Source of the DNA: Phlebiopsis flavidoalba
Lineage: Eukaryota > Basidiomycota > Agaricomycetes > Polyporales > Phanerochaetaceae
NCBI GenBank assembly: GCA_035772785.1
Contig: JAOCPU010000055.1
Location: 62,001 to 126,000 of the forward strand
Direction: 5' to 3'
Length of the DNA stretch: 64,000 bases
Positions within the stretch are counted from its first letter, which is position 1, and each line of letters opens with the position of its first letter. This document shows positions 1 to 11,500 of this stretch, piece after piece. Made by a program: the position numbers and the translations under genes. The notes beneath the pieces were generated by a model, which saw only the letters and a program-made list of their open reading frames with translations, was not told where the DNA came from and did no database searches.

Positions 1-247
1 AGGTGTAAACAAGGGGGTATCCAAAACCCATGTGAGTGAGGAAACATCGTCCGGTTCAAGGTTCACACGACTGAGAGAAAGGGGGAGTCGGACTGGGTCC
101 CGGTGGAAGTGTGCGTCCTGCAGTATGCGATGAGTAGATGGGAGCCGCGTCGTGGGATTGGATATGTCCTCGTCCACGTAGATAATCAAAACCGAGGAAG
201 TGAAGAACTCAGTTTGCTTTTTGAAGACGTTTCCTAATTCTTTCCGT
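1..247 (-). CDS. Partial hypothetical protein, cut by the window edge
   Basis: An open minus-strand frame of about 80 codons runs off the left edge of the window without a stop. It includes the stretches ELGNVFKKQTEFF, SVLIIYVDEDISN and LEPDDVSSLTWVLDTPLF. The composition (balanced charged and hydrophobic residues, no low complexity) looks like real protein, unlike the other frames here. I do not recognise the family, so no function is given. The start is not visible; the upstream part may be the exon-like frame at 570-741. It could also be a fortuitous frame. Confidence 0.45.
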
Positions 248-569
248 CCGCCGCGCCCCCTGGAACACGTTTTCGTTTCTGGGCTGTAGAAATTTTACAT
301 TCGCATACTATTCGGATCACGTAGCCATTGTTGATACGGGAAATCCTTCGTATAACGTAGATCACATAGATGCGCGTAATAGCGCTTTAGCCGCTTAGGC
401 CCGTCGAAGTGTACGACGGAATATATCGCCAGGTATACAACACTCAGCCTCGTCATAGACGGACCACGTTGTGAAGTGACATAGCGATCGGTATATACTA
501 TTTGTCTAGAAGCAGGGAGGACTCACCAACAAGGGCTCTCATGGTACCTTCACGATCATCCACAGAATG

Positions 570-741
570 TTAAACCCATGCCTCGTATACTCCCCCTGAC
601 TTGCTAGGGTCCCCGCGAACGACGTGGTAGCTTTCCAACGGATGAAACTCTGCTGACTCGGGATAGGCCACCGGCTTTTGTGTCTTGTCCAGATAATGCC
701 AGAAGCACTCGCCCTTTTGCTTTCCAGTGTGCTGGGTTGCC
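570..741 (-). CDS. Exon-like fragment of an unidentified protein
   Basis: A minus-strand frame reads GKQKGECFWHYLDKTQKP followed by ESAEFHPLESYHVVRGD and ends at a TAA. The residue mix is protein-like and differs from the shadow frames, so I take it as an exon, perhaps of the same gene as the edge fragment at 1-247. The stop may lie in an intron or follow a one-base indel. Family unknown. Confidence 0.35.
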
Positions 742-1799
742 TCGAGTAAAAGGCGAGATCTTGATGTGCTAGTGGAGTGCCAATAATCATGTCAAGAAGT
801 CAGCCGGCGAGCTAGGGCTGATGTAGACGGGCGAGTCGAAGGGCGCAAGCTTACCAGCAGGGTAACATAGGATTTTGGGAACAATAGCAACGAGGCCTAC
901 GAACAGCGGCTTAAGCCGGATAGAGGCGGGTTCCTACACCCGTTATTCATTCAAAGTTCGGGATGGTTTTTGTGGGGGGGGGGGGCTTTTTTGGGGAAAC
1001 GACAAACACTGATGGTTTGCGTCCCATGCTCCGGTACCAACGTTTTGAACGGTAGCTACTTGATCTTCTCGTGTGGTTCGTGGACGCGAAAAAAAGTCAA
1101 TGCACCAGGAAAATAGATTTACCTTATAGCCATAACTTGATTAGTCTCGTTTACGGATGACTCTGGCTCGTTCCATATAACACGGCACAAAGGCGTACAT
1201 AGACCTGATGTTGTCGCGGTGGCCGACCCGACCTGGATAACCGCGTCATGCATCAGCAGGCCCAACTGATCTGAACTGAGCTCATATGGGATGATCGGGG
1301 GGGGGGGGGGGGCATCAATTAAGAAGCGATGGCAGCTTTGAGTAGCTTTAGGGTTAGAGCTCTCAGGGGCAAGTGATCCCATTATTCCCCGAGAATATCG
1401 ACTGGAAATTGCACTCTATTTCCCTCAGCATCTCCTTTTCAAACCGCTGCTAGTCCCCCTCACACCTGCCTATCCGATTTTGCCGTAGCCCTACAGGTCC
1501 GACCAGAGCAACTTGCTTTTGGCCGAGTTTATAGCATGTCAAGCGGCATGGTTTTCAGCCCGACTACTTACTCGGACAAAATCTCCCCGTGGTCGCTACG
1601 CTGCGGGCGACAGTATACACTTGAGGAAGCGTTCAACCTCACCGGCTATACGCAGTTTCCCTGCCATCTCTCGTCGTCTATGAACGCTCTAGAGCATACT
1701 AACTTCACCAGCGATCCCTCGACTAACACCTGAGACCTCGAACGTCTTTGTTAGACGACACCCGGAGAGAGAATATGGGGAGTGGGAGGGGGGGATGTA
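742..1799. other. No gene recognised; two G-runs
   Basis: Runs of about 11-14 G occur near 975-986 and 1298-1312. Only short frames are present. A minus-strand frame at 1119-1382 passes through the second G-run as a proline stretch, but I could not tie it to a family. Confidence 0.5.
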
Positions 1800-1834
1800 C
1801 AGATTGGACACAAGGAAGTTCGCAGTGGATAGAT

Positions 1835-2518
1835 TTCGAAGAAGGCGACGTCCCACGGGGACGTTAATAGTTACAAATTTCGATACGAGCAACGGACCAC
1901 GCGTCTTGGATGAAATTAAAAGAGGCTTTTGTGCGAGCCGTTCGGGGAGATTGTGCAACAAATGAGGTGGCGTTCAACTACCATGTTTACTGGTTCGTGT
2001 TGTCTTACTGTTCACTGCTGAAGTAAGATATGCACGTAAAAGATATTTGGTTACGTTCGAATTTTGCCCTCCTGAGCTCCTGCGAAGAAAGCAATCTATA
2101 ACCACAAAAGCTACCCTCTTCGTAATACATGACATCAGCCCTTTGATTCCGCTTGTAAACGTCAACTATGCTGTTAGGATATGTCAGTTGCAAGTCGGGT
2201 AATCCCTTCGAATCTCTGCTCTGGGTTACTGGACTCGACACATTCCATCGGGTCCCAATCAAATCTGGAAGAGCTAAAGGAGATATTTGAGGAATTTGGG
2301 GATGTGGAAAACATCATTCCAAGTGCGTCATATGAGGTATATGTCCGTTAGGTTGTGTCCCCGCTCATTGCCCTTGTGTAGACCGACAAGGACTACCAAC
2401 CTGTATAGTGCGCTATGCGAACATCGAGGACGCAACGAGTACGCCATCAAATATCACCAGAGACAGCGTCTCCGGCATCATGGCCTTGCTCTGCAAATCC
2501 GGTTCAGGTGAATAACAA
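1835..2518 (+). CDS. RRM-type RNA-binding protein (two RRM-like segments, fragmentary)
   Basis: Two pieces look like RNA-recognition motifs. The first, near 1850-1965, reads GTLIVTNFDTSNGPRVLDEI and, after a frame change, CEPFGEIVQQMRW, matching the RNP2 strand and the helix-1/FGxI pattern. The second, near 2250-2515, reads NLEELKEIFEEFGDVENIIP, then a likely 59-nt intron at 2323-2381 (gtgcgt...tgtgtag) joined in phase to LPTCIVRYANIEDATS, matching the RNP1 strand and helix 2. Frame breaks separate the pieces. RRM proteins bind single-stranded RNA; which protein this is cannot be told, although a multi-RRM splicing factor (SART3/Prp24-like) is one option. Gene ends are not defined. Confidence 0.5.
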
Positions 2519-4566
2519 ACCGTCTGCAACTCGATCACCCATACCCAAGTCTGCAGCGTTTAATAGGGTTTCAGAGCGGGCACCCAAAAGAAGCGTTTAT
2601 CGTATATACCCGCGACATGCGAAGAAGTCAAGGACGTCTACCTCAGTGAGGTACCGGAACACCTGACTCATACCACTTTTTCGCGCTACACTTCTGGTGC
2701 AGGCAACCCAATAGGCGATACGCATGGAGCGACGCGACGTTGTTCATTATAATTCGTATACGACCTGAGTCGGCGGAGCAGTGTCTCCCGGATATTAAAC
2801 CGACAACTCGGTCTTGTTGACACAATATGCACTGGCCCAAAAAACAGCGCGGTACATGATTCTCCATATAATGATCTCTCTAGACGCAAGGACATCCATC
2901 ACATCCCTCACGTCATCGGCTGCACACATACATTTGCATCCTAATCTACATTTGTGTTAATTTAACAGGGTTCCAGACTGTGAATGTGACAGCTAAATGC
3001 GGGTATCGTACTTCCGCTTGCGCAATGCGTGCTAAAAGTCGTTTTGCAAAGGTCCGTTGTGTAGTAGAGGAGTCACAGTCAGTAGTACCAAACATCAGAG
3101 CCTCGTAGGGCTCGTCCTTGTCCGGAGCGCAAACCGCAACCGCGCAACTAGTTACGGGACCTGTGTGTCCCATGGGATCACCAGTCCGCTGTTGACACGA
3201 TGGACACCTTGTCCGAGAAGTCCATTCCACGAAGCCTCTTCGCCATATGCCGGGACCACCAGTCTACAGACGCGGATAGGTGTCGGTCGATTTGGTGAAC
3301 ATACCCCACCTCCCTCCTGCCCACCCGCGAGCCGGTGAAGACTTCGAAATTGACCTGGCCGTCGGGTGGTCGTGTGGGGCTTGACGAACATGGATGTAGT
3401 CGGGGCGTCCAGGGTACCGATCACTGAAAGAGAATCAGTACCTGTAACAAGACGTAACCCCTAAGCAACTCACCGAGCAATGAGAGGTCTTCTTTTGTAT
3501 GATGTGTTTCTATACCATAGATGGCGAGAATTTGATTGACGTTAGCCCTGAACCACTTGCGAGGCGCAGATAGGTCTGGGTCGGCTATGTAATTATACAT
3601 GTCGACTCGTGAACAAATGTGGCGGTCTTTGTGGCCCGGTTGCGCATGGGGGTCGAGTATCGTCGGCTTACATGGAACGCCTACCTACTTTGACACACAC
3701 CGTACGTCAGCACACACGAAAAAGCGACTAGCGCTCAAATGGCGACGAACGGATCGTTTATCACTCTTGGGTCTAGAAAGCCCAATCTGTGAACTGATCA
3801 AACTTCCTCTTCACCCGCGTTTTCGTTTCTCGTTCGGTTGATGCTTGACGGGTGACATTGCCGTACCCATTCAAGGAGGGCATGTCTCCTGTCTTATGTC
3901 GCGACGTGTCCAGCGGGCGGGGAACGCGTTTAAAGAGAGCGTCACAAACGACCCGGAGGGTTTGAGGTGGTAGCCTACAGCGCCTAGCTCCACTGGAGAT
4001 GGCGACCAGAGAGGCAGGCTCACTGCGATGAAATGTCAGATCCTCACACATAACTCGGCAAGTTTCGCTGCAGCTTACGTGACGGGTGGAACTCGTGCTG
4101 CAGCATGATCCTGTATCTGCGCTCGTTCTTAAATTGGATAGCTTGCTCGTCGGGCGCAGGCGTCATGTGCGCCGGAAGAACAGACCATCTCTCCCGATTC
4201 CGACGACGAAGGGATGAGCGACGACGCGCGGCTTTGTAGGCCAGTCGGAATACGGACTGTCGGTGCTCCCGACGATGATATACGTGTCCCGGGAGCAGAG
4301 TGTATTGTCGCTCCGGTCGTCGGTGGGGGTCCTCCTGATGAGCCGGGAAGTGGCGCCGACATTGACGCCTCCAGAGACGGTGGAAGAGCAACATTGGGCA
4401 CCCGGTACTTCGTAGGCAAACTGAGGAGTAGAGGAGTTATCGCCGCCGCAGAAGGGCGGTACGCTCCATTTCAGTCACCCCAGCTACGCAGGATATGAGC
4501 GATATCGAAGGTGCCAGGCAAATGAAGGGAACGTACGAGCTAGGGGCGGTAGAGCCATATTGGAGT
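2519..4566. other. No clear gene; possible Ser/Pro-rich tail of the kinase gene on minus strand
   Basis: Plus-strand frames up to about 3.4 kb are short and show no family signature. On the minus strand at 4129-4419 a frame rich in Ser, Pro, Gly and Thr (for example LPGSSGGPPPTTGATIHSAP) resembles the low-complexity N-terminus of the kinase gene that lies upstream of it. It could be an alternative C-terminal tail of that gene or a separate short gene. Confidence 0.35.
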
Positions 4567-7500
4567 TCATCGCAGGCTCTTGTACTCCCTGTCAATCCAA
4601 TCGATCCAATTGATCCAGTCTGTCTCAACTTCTGCCTCCCCAGGCACTACCTTCCTCCTGCCCATTCCAACCGAACTGAAGCCGGAGAGTAAACAACATG
4701 CTGTTCAAACCGAGTGAAAGAGGGTCGTAGCGATGGATCCCGTGCCCAGCATTCATGTATGATCTCTGTGAGTGTGAGCTCCATTGTCCCTGAGGAGGGA
4801 TCTCCGGGCGCATATTCTCGACTGTTACTTGTAAGCGCCAATCAATAAATCGAAATTGAAGGGCTTACCAAGCACAAAGTGTCTGACCGCATTGTCGTCT
4901 GCTAGGGGCCAAGGAACGCTACCTTTGGTCAGGAGCTCGACGCAGGTGATAGCAAAAGCGTATATGTCGACTTCGGGTGTCAGCTTGCCTCTTCCCGCCA
5001 TCAACTCTGGTGCCTGCCATCGAAGGGTCCCGTCTGAAAAGCTTGAAGCTGAGAAGCGCATTCGGGTATGAAGGTTGGGGCCACATACGAGGTAGGGGCG
5101 TTCCGCTGAGTCTATACGCCTCAGACTTCAGCTCGCTTTTGACCGAAGTCGGAAATTATACAGTGGCCGTAATCGTTGATGAGTACATTTGCGGCCTAGA
5201 GTGGGTTGTCAGAACCAGAGTTTCGCGAAGAGACAACTATACAAACCTTGAGGTCGCCATGGAGTACAGGTATCCCATGCAAGTACTCCATGCCCTGTGC
5301 AATTTCATGGATCATCCTCAAACACGCCCCTCGATGGGTCGGCAAGCATGAGGTCCCAGTCATTGCTCGACAAGTTCTTGACCCACTTCACCAGCGATCC
5401 ACGCTCATAGTACCGACTGACAATGAACCAAGGTAGCTGCGCTAAGGTAGATCCCCAGCCAGCATCTGCTTGCGTCGACTCCACGGCGCTGGCGCCGACC
5501 ATCTCGAGGATGTTCTTGTGGCGAAGCTCGTTCCATACGTGCACCTCCTGCAGAAACATCTCCTTCGGCGTCCATGAAGCAAGGACCTTGACGGCAACGA
5601 TACGGTTCCGGTAGTGGCCCTTCCACACCTGGCTGAAGAATCCCTGTCCAATGCTTTCTTCCAGGTCGACTTCGTATCGGGTGATGGTCCAAGAGGGAAG
5701 AGAAAGTGAAACTTGGGGGGTTGTCCCAGACGCGACAGACAACCGTAAGAGGGAGTCAATGCCAGACTCGAGAAACTCTCGGTCGAGGGTATCGTGCGAC
5801 GAGTTCGTCTTGAGGGTCCTGTCGGACGCCGTGTGTGACGTTGATGAGCTTCGCGAAAGAGAAGCATCTACTGTCTGCCGCCTGGACAAATTCTCGTACC
5901 CAACACCTCTTTGCTTTCGGTAGACTTGGCCCTCGCTTTAAAAAACCCATACCGAGCACACCATCCGCTATTGCTTGGGTGCTCCCTATACTGTCATCTT
6001 GGTCCTCTTCCCCTTCCGCCATCAGTGCACGTTCTCTCGCCATCTCATCCTCCAGCGCACGCTGCAGCGCCTTGATTGCCTCCGGGCGTCCGCGGAGTTG
6101 ACTTGCAGCAGCTGTATCATCTCCGCATCGTCGTGGCGCTCGAGTGCGCGGCGCATCATCTGCCGGAGATCGGCAAGGTCGTGCAACGTGTCGTGCTCGT
6201 TCTGCCACGCCGTCAATTCGTCGAGCTTCTCCCGCATGAGAGGGCTCCTCGCGCGGAACTGCCGTGGGTAGCGGTGGGCGCTAGGGCAGGGGTTGGAACG
6301 GACTGCATCTCGTAGGGGATGCGTGCACTGGAGGGAAGAGGTGTGATATCCAGGTCCGAGACTGTTTTGCTCATTGGAAGGAGGATCCGTGGTACCGCGC
6401 GCTCTCTGATTCGCCGGTAAAGACGCCACTGCTTCGCCCGACCTCGCTAACCGGAGAAGTTACGAAGCTCGACGAATGTAACTGAGGAGATTGATATGGG
6501 GGGAAGCGGGTACCTTGATACGGGGGAGTATGGAGGAAGTGGTCGAATAGCCCTTGAAGTATCCTCTTGTCGCTGCCTTTCCGCTTGGACAACTTGTTCA
6601 AATATTCTGACCTGGATCGAAATCTATGGGAGCGTCAGAAATGATTCTTCGGAGCAGAGCTACAACTGGCCTCGAACAAGCCTCAAGGCGTCATTGAGCG
6701 CGGTGTGACAGCCTGATAGTTCTCGTTGAATCTCGTCACGCTTCAAATACCTCTTCAAAAATGGACGGCGATTGAGACGCTCCAAGAAGTCAAGCACCTG
6801 CCGGAACGCGCCTACAATGGCGATGAGTCGGGGGCTACGTGATCCGATGAGTAGACTCACTTCTGTAATCGGGCTCTAACGGTGCCCCGCAGTCGAGCGC
6901 TCACTAAATCCTGCTGTGCACGTTTGCTACCTGGCGACGCGGGGAGGCTATTCTCGTGGTCCTTACGCGGTGAGCCCCCGGGCCAGTTTCGGCGTGCTCG
7001 ACCTTGCCTGCAAACTGTATTCGTCGGCTTCCTTTATCTCCTGCTTAACCGCAAGAAGCATGTTCGCGCATCGCTCCGTGAGGCGAAGGCATGCCAGCCT
7101 GTTAAACTACAAATTCGAGCGCGTCAACACTGGGAGCTGAATCGATGATCAGCGCTCAACTTACCTCCACGAGAGCTGCACCGCATCCCAAATAGTGAGC
7201 AACGTCCTCCCTCGCCGCCTCGGAAAGCCCTACAAGCGGCGCAAACTCCAGGACATCGACGGCGACCTCGAGAGTATCGTGTACAAGATCGAGACCCAAA
7301 TCCGCCATTTCCTTCACCACCAGGCCTCGACTCTCTAAGGGGCAAGTCAGCTCCCAGAACCCGCCACAAGCGCCACGCGGGTAAGAGCGCACCTCTTTTG
7401 TGCGCCTCCAGCTCTCCTGCTGCTCCGGCGGAACGCTCCCCGCGACGGTGCCACAGGCTCGATGTGTGATGGGGCGCGCTTGCTCCCCGGGGAGAAGCGT

Positions 7501-8505
7501 CTCCCTGGGTTGTTTCTTGGCATCGTCAGCCCACGGCCGGGGGCGTTCCCGAGCGCGGGAGATGCCAAAAGAACTTTTTCTCCTCCTCTTCGTCCGGTGG
7601 CGGCTGCTGCTGCAGACCGTGGGCAGTGGGCGGGCGTGAGTCGACGGGTGAGGTCGGCAGAGAGGGCGAGTTGTGGTGCCGGAAGGAGCTCCACGACATT
7701 GCGAGATCCCGAAGAGGGCTTCTTCTGCCACGACTGCTTGAGCCGTCGCGCGAGTTTGGCGGAGAGCCGTCCTTCGGGATGTGTGAAATAGCCCCTGCCG
7801 CGTCCTGCGCCAGGGGATGGAGCTCGTGAGACGGGTTGGGGGAGTGGGTTAGATATGACGCGAGTCATGGGCGCCGCAGTAAGTCGAGACATTGTGCCCG
7901 AAGGTGAATTGTCTGGCCGAATGGTCGATGTGGATTGCCCTCAGAGGACGGGTCCTGATGTGAGACTGCTGCAGAGGGCTTTGCGCCAAGCTGTCTGCGG
8001 GTGTTTCCAGAGGTCTATCGTGATGCGGGGAGTAACACTAACGTGGGGAGTGCTCTGCGCAATGGTGCTCAAGACGGGATCCGACTTGGATTGCATGGCT
8101 AAGTGAACAGGTAAAGTCGAGGAGTGGACTGGTGGTGTCAGACCTGGGGACGAAGAAGGGGACGAAGTGAGTGGTGTAACTCCTGGTGAAAGGGAAGATG
8201 ACGGTGTGGTCGTCGCTGCGGAAGGTGCAGACGGCGGGGGCATGGCGTCGCTAGAAGCCGCTGCGGAGCTGTTAATCTGCGAACTGTTCGGAATGACTTG
8301 CGCTGAGGACGAGGGAGAAGATCGTTGTGATGATGTACGTGTCATACGAGAACTTGACGAGCCGAAAGATGTGATGGTTTGAAGCAACGAGGATGACCTT
8401 TGCCCTGGGGTAGAAGATGATTTTGCCTTCGCGGACTCCCTTTACCTTGACTTTTGGGGGCGGTCTTTGCGCCGAGTCATCGATCTCTGTCGCAACCTTC
8501 TGCAT
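4567..8505 (-). CDS. MLKL_NTD (four-helix bundle) plus TKL-type protein kinase, multi-exon
   Basis: The protein starts at MQKVATEIDDSAQ (8505) and has a Ser/Pro-rich N-terminus (8.4-7.4 kb). A helical domain at about 7.31-6.56 kb has LEVAVDVLEFAPLVGLSEAA, LLTIWDAVQL, NRLACLRLTERCANMLL, FRQVLDFLERLNRRPFLKRY and SIQVRIFEQVVQAERQRQ, which I recognise as the fungal counterpart of the MLKL N-terminal domain. A coiled linker follows (REKLDELTAWQNEHDTLHDL). The kinase has a glycine loop GQGFFSQVWKG, lysine in VAVKVL, catalytic loop VLHGDLKAANVLI (5247-5267 plus next exon), IISDFGQS, and GTLRWQAPELM. HRD is HGD, but the catalytic D, K, N and DFG are all kept, so it is probably active. Introns at 6624-6677 and 5196-5246 are clear; frame slips occur near 7175-7208 and 6095-6105. 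The C-terminal end, at about 4567, is uncertain. Confidence 0.8.
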
Positions 8506-11500
8506 AGCTTACAGTAGTTGATATTCTAGCAGTGTCGATATGTCGGTTAGCGCGTTTGCTCAGTGTTGTATCAGGAAATAGCGCGTACCAGTGCGCCCCA
8601 CAACGCCCCGTATCCCCACTTTCGGACGCCGGTGTGCTATGCGTGTGGCCCTGCGTGATCCGCTCGGCCTCAGCCAACCTTCGTACAGCCAATGGAAATA
8701 GTCTGTGGGCGCGTCAGTCAGTATATCAAAGTGTGAAGCCATTCAAAGCCCAACGTCCTAGCAAAAACTGCTCCGGCGCAGCCTCTGGATCAACATACCG
8801 ACGAAGTCTTGTTGGTGTGATCCGTCCTTCCTGATACACACAGGAGATCCAAGATGACTGCCCGATACTTTGGAAGTAAGTTGTGTCCAACTATATGCGC
8901 GTGAACAGACGTGCGATCACGATAGCGTGGTTTGCGTAGACTCGGATCTGGCGCAGCGACGAGATATACGTCGGACTCTAGCCTCAGATTTGAATACACA
9001 ACATACCGTTGTATCACCAACACAACCAGCTCTCCTGCATGAAATCCCGTTTCCACCTCACAGGGAGCCCGCGAGAGTCAAGTACGGAGGTAGTCGCTTA
9101 GGTGTGTGTAGCGGTATCTGGGAGATGATGTCTGGTGCACAAAGAGAGATCTACTGATGAACTTTTATAGTGCTGGCATCTGCCAACGGCAGATTCGGGA
9201 CGTCTGAGGACGCACAGCCAGATGGTGGCAGGAGAGAGGCTTGCTGATGTCTGTGGGGGCGACATCCGAGCTTCTTGACCGGTTTGGTGATGGACGTCAT
9301 GCTGTCTCCAAGTCTCATAATCGCTGAGGACGTCCGTGTACTAAACGTTCACAATATCTTCTGAATATCATATTGAGGCTAATACAATGTATGAAGCGAT
9401 GTGAGCGGCTGCAGAGTGGGTTGAACAGCATGAACGCACTCTACCACTGCGTGGTCATTTGTCTTCCACCGGCGTCCATCGCTGGAAGGCTATTCTCCAC
9501 GCTGTACATGACTTGTGCTGGTGTCCTCGCACACGCGGGTGGATCCAAGGATAAATTCAGGCAAGGGAATATGTCTGTGCTCGCCGTTCTGGGACACAGT
9601 CCACTCGATACTGCGTCGGGAGAACTCCAGGCCGAGTCCAGCGCCATGTGCGACTTGCGAGCGAAATCTCGTTTTTTAAATAATTAAAATATATACCATC
9701 TTATCCAAGCGCTCATGCTGCCACTCCCGTAGCGTAAGAGTAAATGACGTCAATTGGCGTGCGCAAGAGGAAGGTTCTGAGTTCGACTCCCAGTCTTGCA
9801 GGTAGTAGTATTTTGCACATCCACCCGGTTTCATCCTGTTCTACTAGAGAACTGAGAATTGTAGACCAGAATGCATGTCAGTATTTTTACATTTACAACA
9901 GTCGCTGATATTTCTTTGATTAATACAAATCTTTATATATTATCAGGGATGGGTCCTGATTATCAGATTCCTAGGAGGCGAGAGCCCCTTAACAAACTTC
10001 CCTCTTCATCTACATCCGCCATGGCGAAAATGTGATTAGCAATTGACGACACTGGGATGTCTTAATCAAAGCATCGAGCAACAACTGCGTCCATGATAAT
10101 TCAATCCCTTTCGAGGACAACGCTGGTACTCTAGAGTCCAAAGCAATGTTAGAAGGAAGTGTGGCTCGTAGTCTCGCCTCTCTCCTAGGAGATGCTACCT
10201 TTTACTTGCAAATGTTGCAGAGCAAAAGAGTGTGAAATCTATAAACCAGGAATAAAGTCGGAGTAAATGCCAGCCCTCTCTGAGAATTATTGAGTTATTT
10301 TGGACTAGTACAGTCATGAGAACTCCTGCGGTACAATACGTTAGTCAAGAAAGGTGTAATCAAGCTCCATGGTGCGTATTACCCGTTGTCACATTCTGGC
10401 TTCTAGAAAGACGCCGTGGTCAGCTGACGGTTTGGCGGTGGTTCCTGCTATGATCGCAAGCTGGATGCACGCGAGGCTTTAAGTAGTGCCCCCGCTACCG
10501 CTAGGAATAAGTAGCGAAAACTCGAACATGTAAATGGAGAGCAGAGGACTGGGCCCCGTTCACGATTAGCTCTGGTGACAGACTCAAGACCACGCATGTC
10601 GCAGTGGGTAAACAATCCGATCAGTTATCATCTTAAATTTTTATGTGGTTGATCGACGGTATTATCATGGCTGTGAGATTATGTCGATGAGAAGGAGGGA
10701 GTGATTAAGCGATTAGTGGCCTGACCGAGTGGGTACTCTTGTCCTCCGGAGCCGTCCGTAGAGGAGCGACACTGCACCACACGCCGTTGTTGAGCATAGA
10801 TACCGCTGTCCGGAGTTGTCGTAATTCAAAAGCCCGTGCACGCATGTATCGCTCGGTGCCGACCGCAAAATGGGTGCTCAGTAGCCGCATGCTTGACGCG
10901 CTGAGCGTGGGCCAGAAAGATCTGTGGCTGTGAGTGACAAGAAGAGCCTCTGCGGTACCCACTTACCCGATTCTGCTCACCTCACGAGTTTGTGATCTTA
11001 ATTACGCATGTATGAGCCTACAATGTGGCCATGTGGGTCTGCCAGATAAGGATCATGAGTGAAGATAGCCGGTCACTGTCTCCGGTGAGTGAAGCACCCT
11101 GCTGTTTTGCAAAATACTGCTCCAGCCTGGAAGAAGTAAGCCACGAAGCCAGGTGAAGGACGCGCTCGGTATGGTCGCTCTTACATTTCGTAAAAGTACA
11201 ACATGCAGTCGCACAAGAGGCTTATCGGGCCGTAGTGCTCTATGCCGCCTCTAAAGCTGATCTCACGGCCGTCGAGCCTGAGGGCGCTTCTGAATTATTT
11301 CTGACGCTTTCAACATACGCCCCAAAGAGAGAATCAACGAGCCTCCCACTGTTGCGATGCGAGGATCCACGCACCTCAAAGTTGGCTCCCTATTCAATCA
11401 TTTGTATAGCGCAAAACATGTCAGGTCAAAAGTCGTTCGTAATAAATCGTATGCTGTCAGAAGCCACGGTCATTTGTTCGCCGAAGTTTGTTCGCATGTA

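Noticed and set aside
9730..9800. tRNA-like sequence with an A-box-like tagcgtaagag and a good B-box (agttcgactcc)
   Set aside because: A T-arm can be drawn, but the 5' acceptor partner for tcttgca is missing, position 33 is not T and the anticodon stem has two mismatches. It is at best a tRNA relic; a tRNAscan run would settle it.
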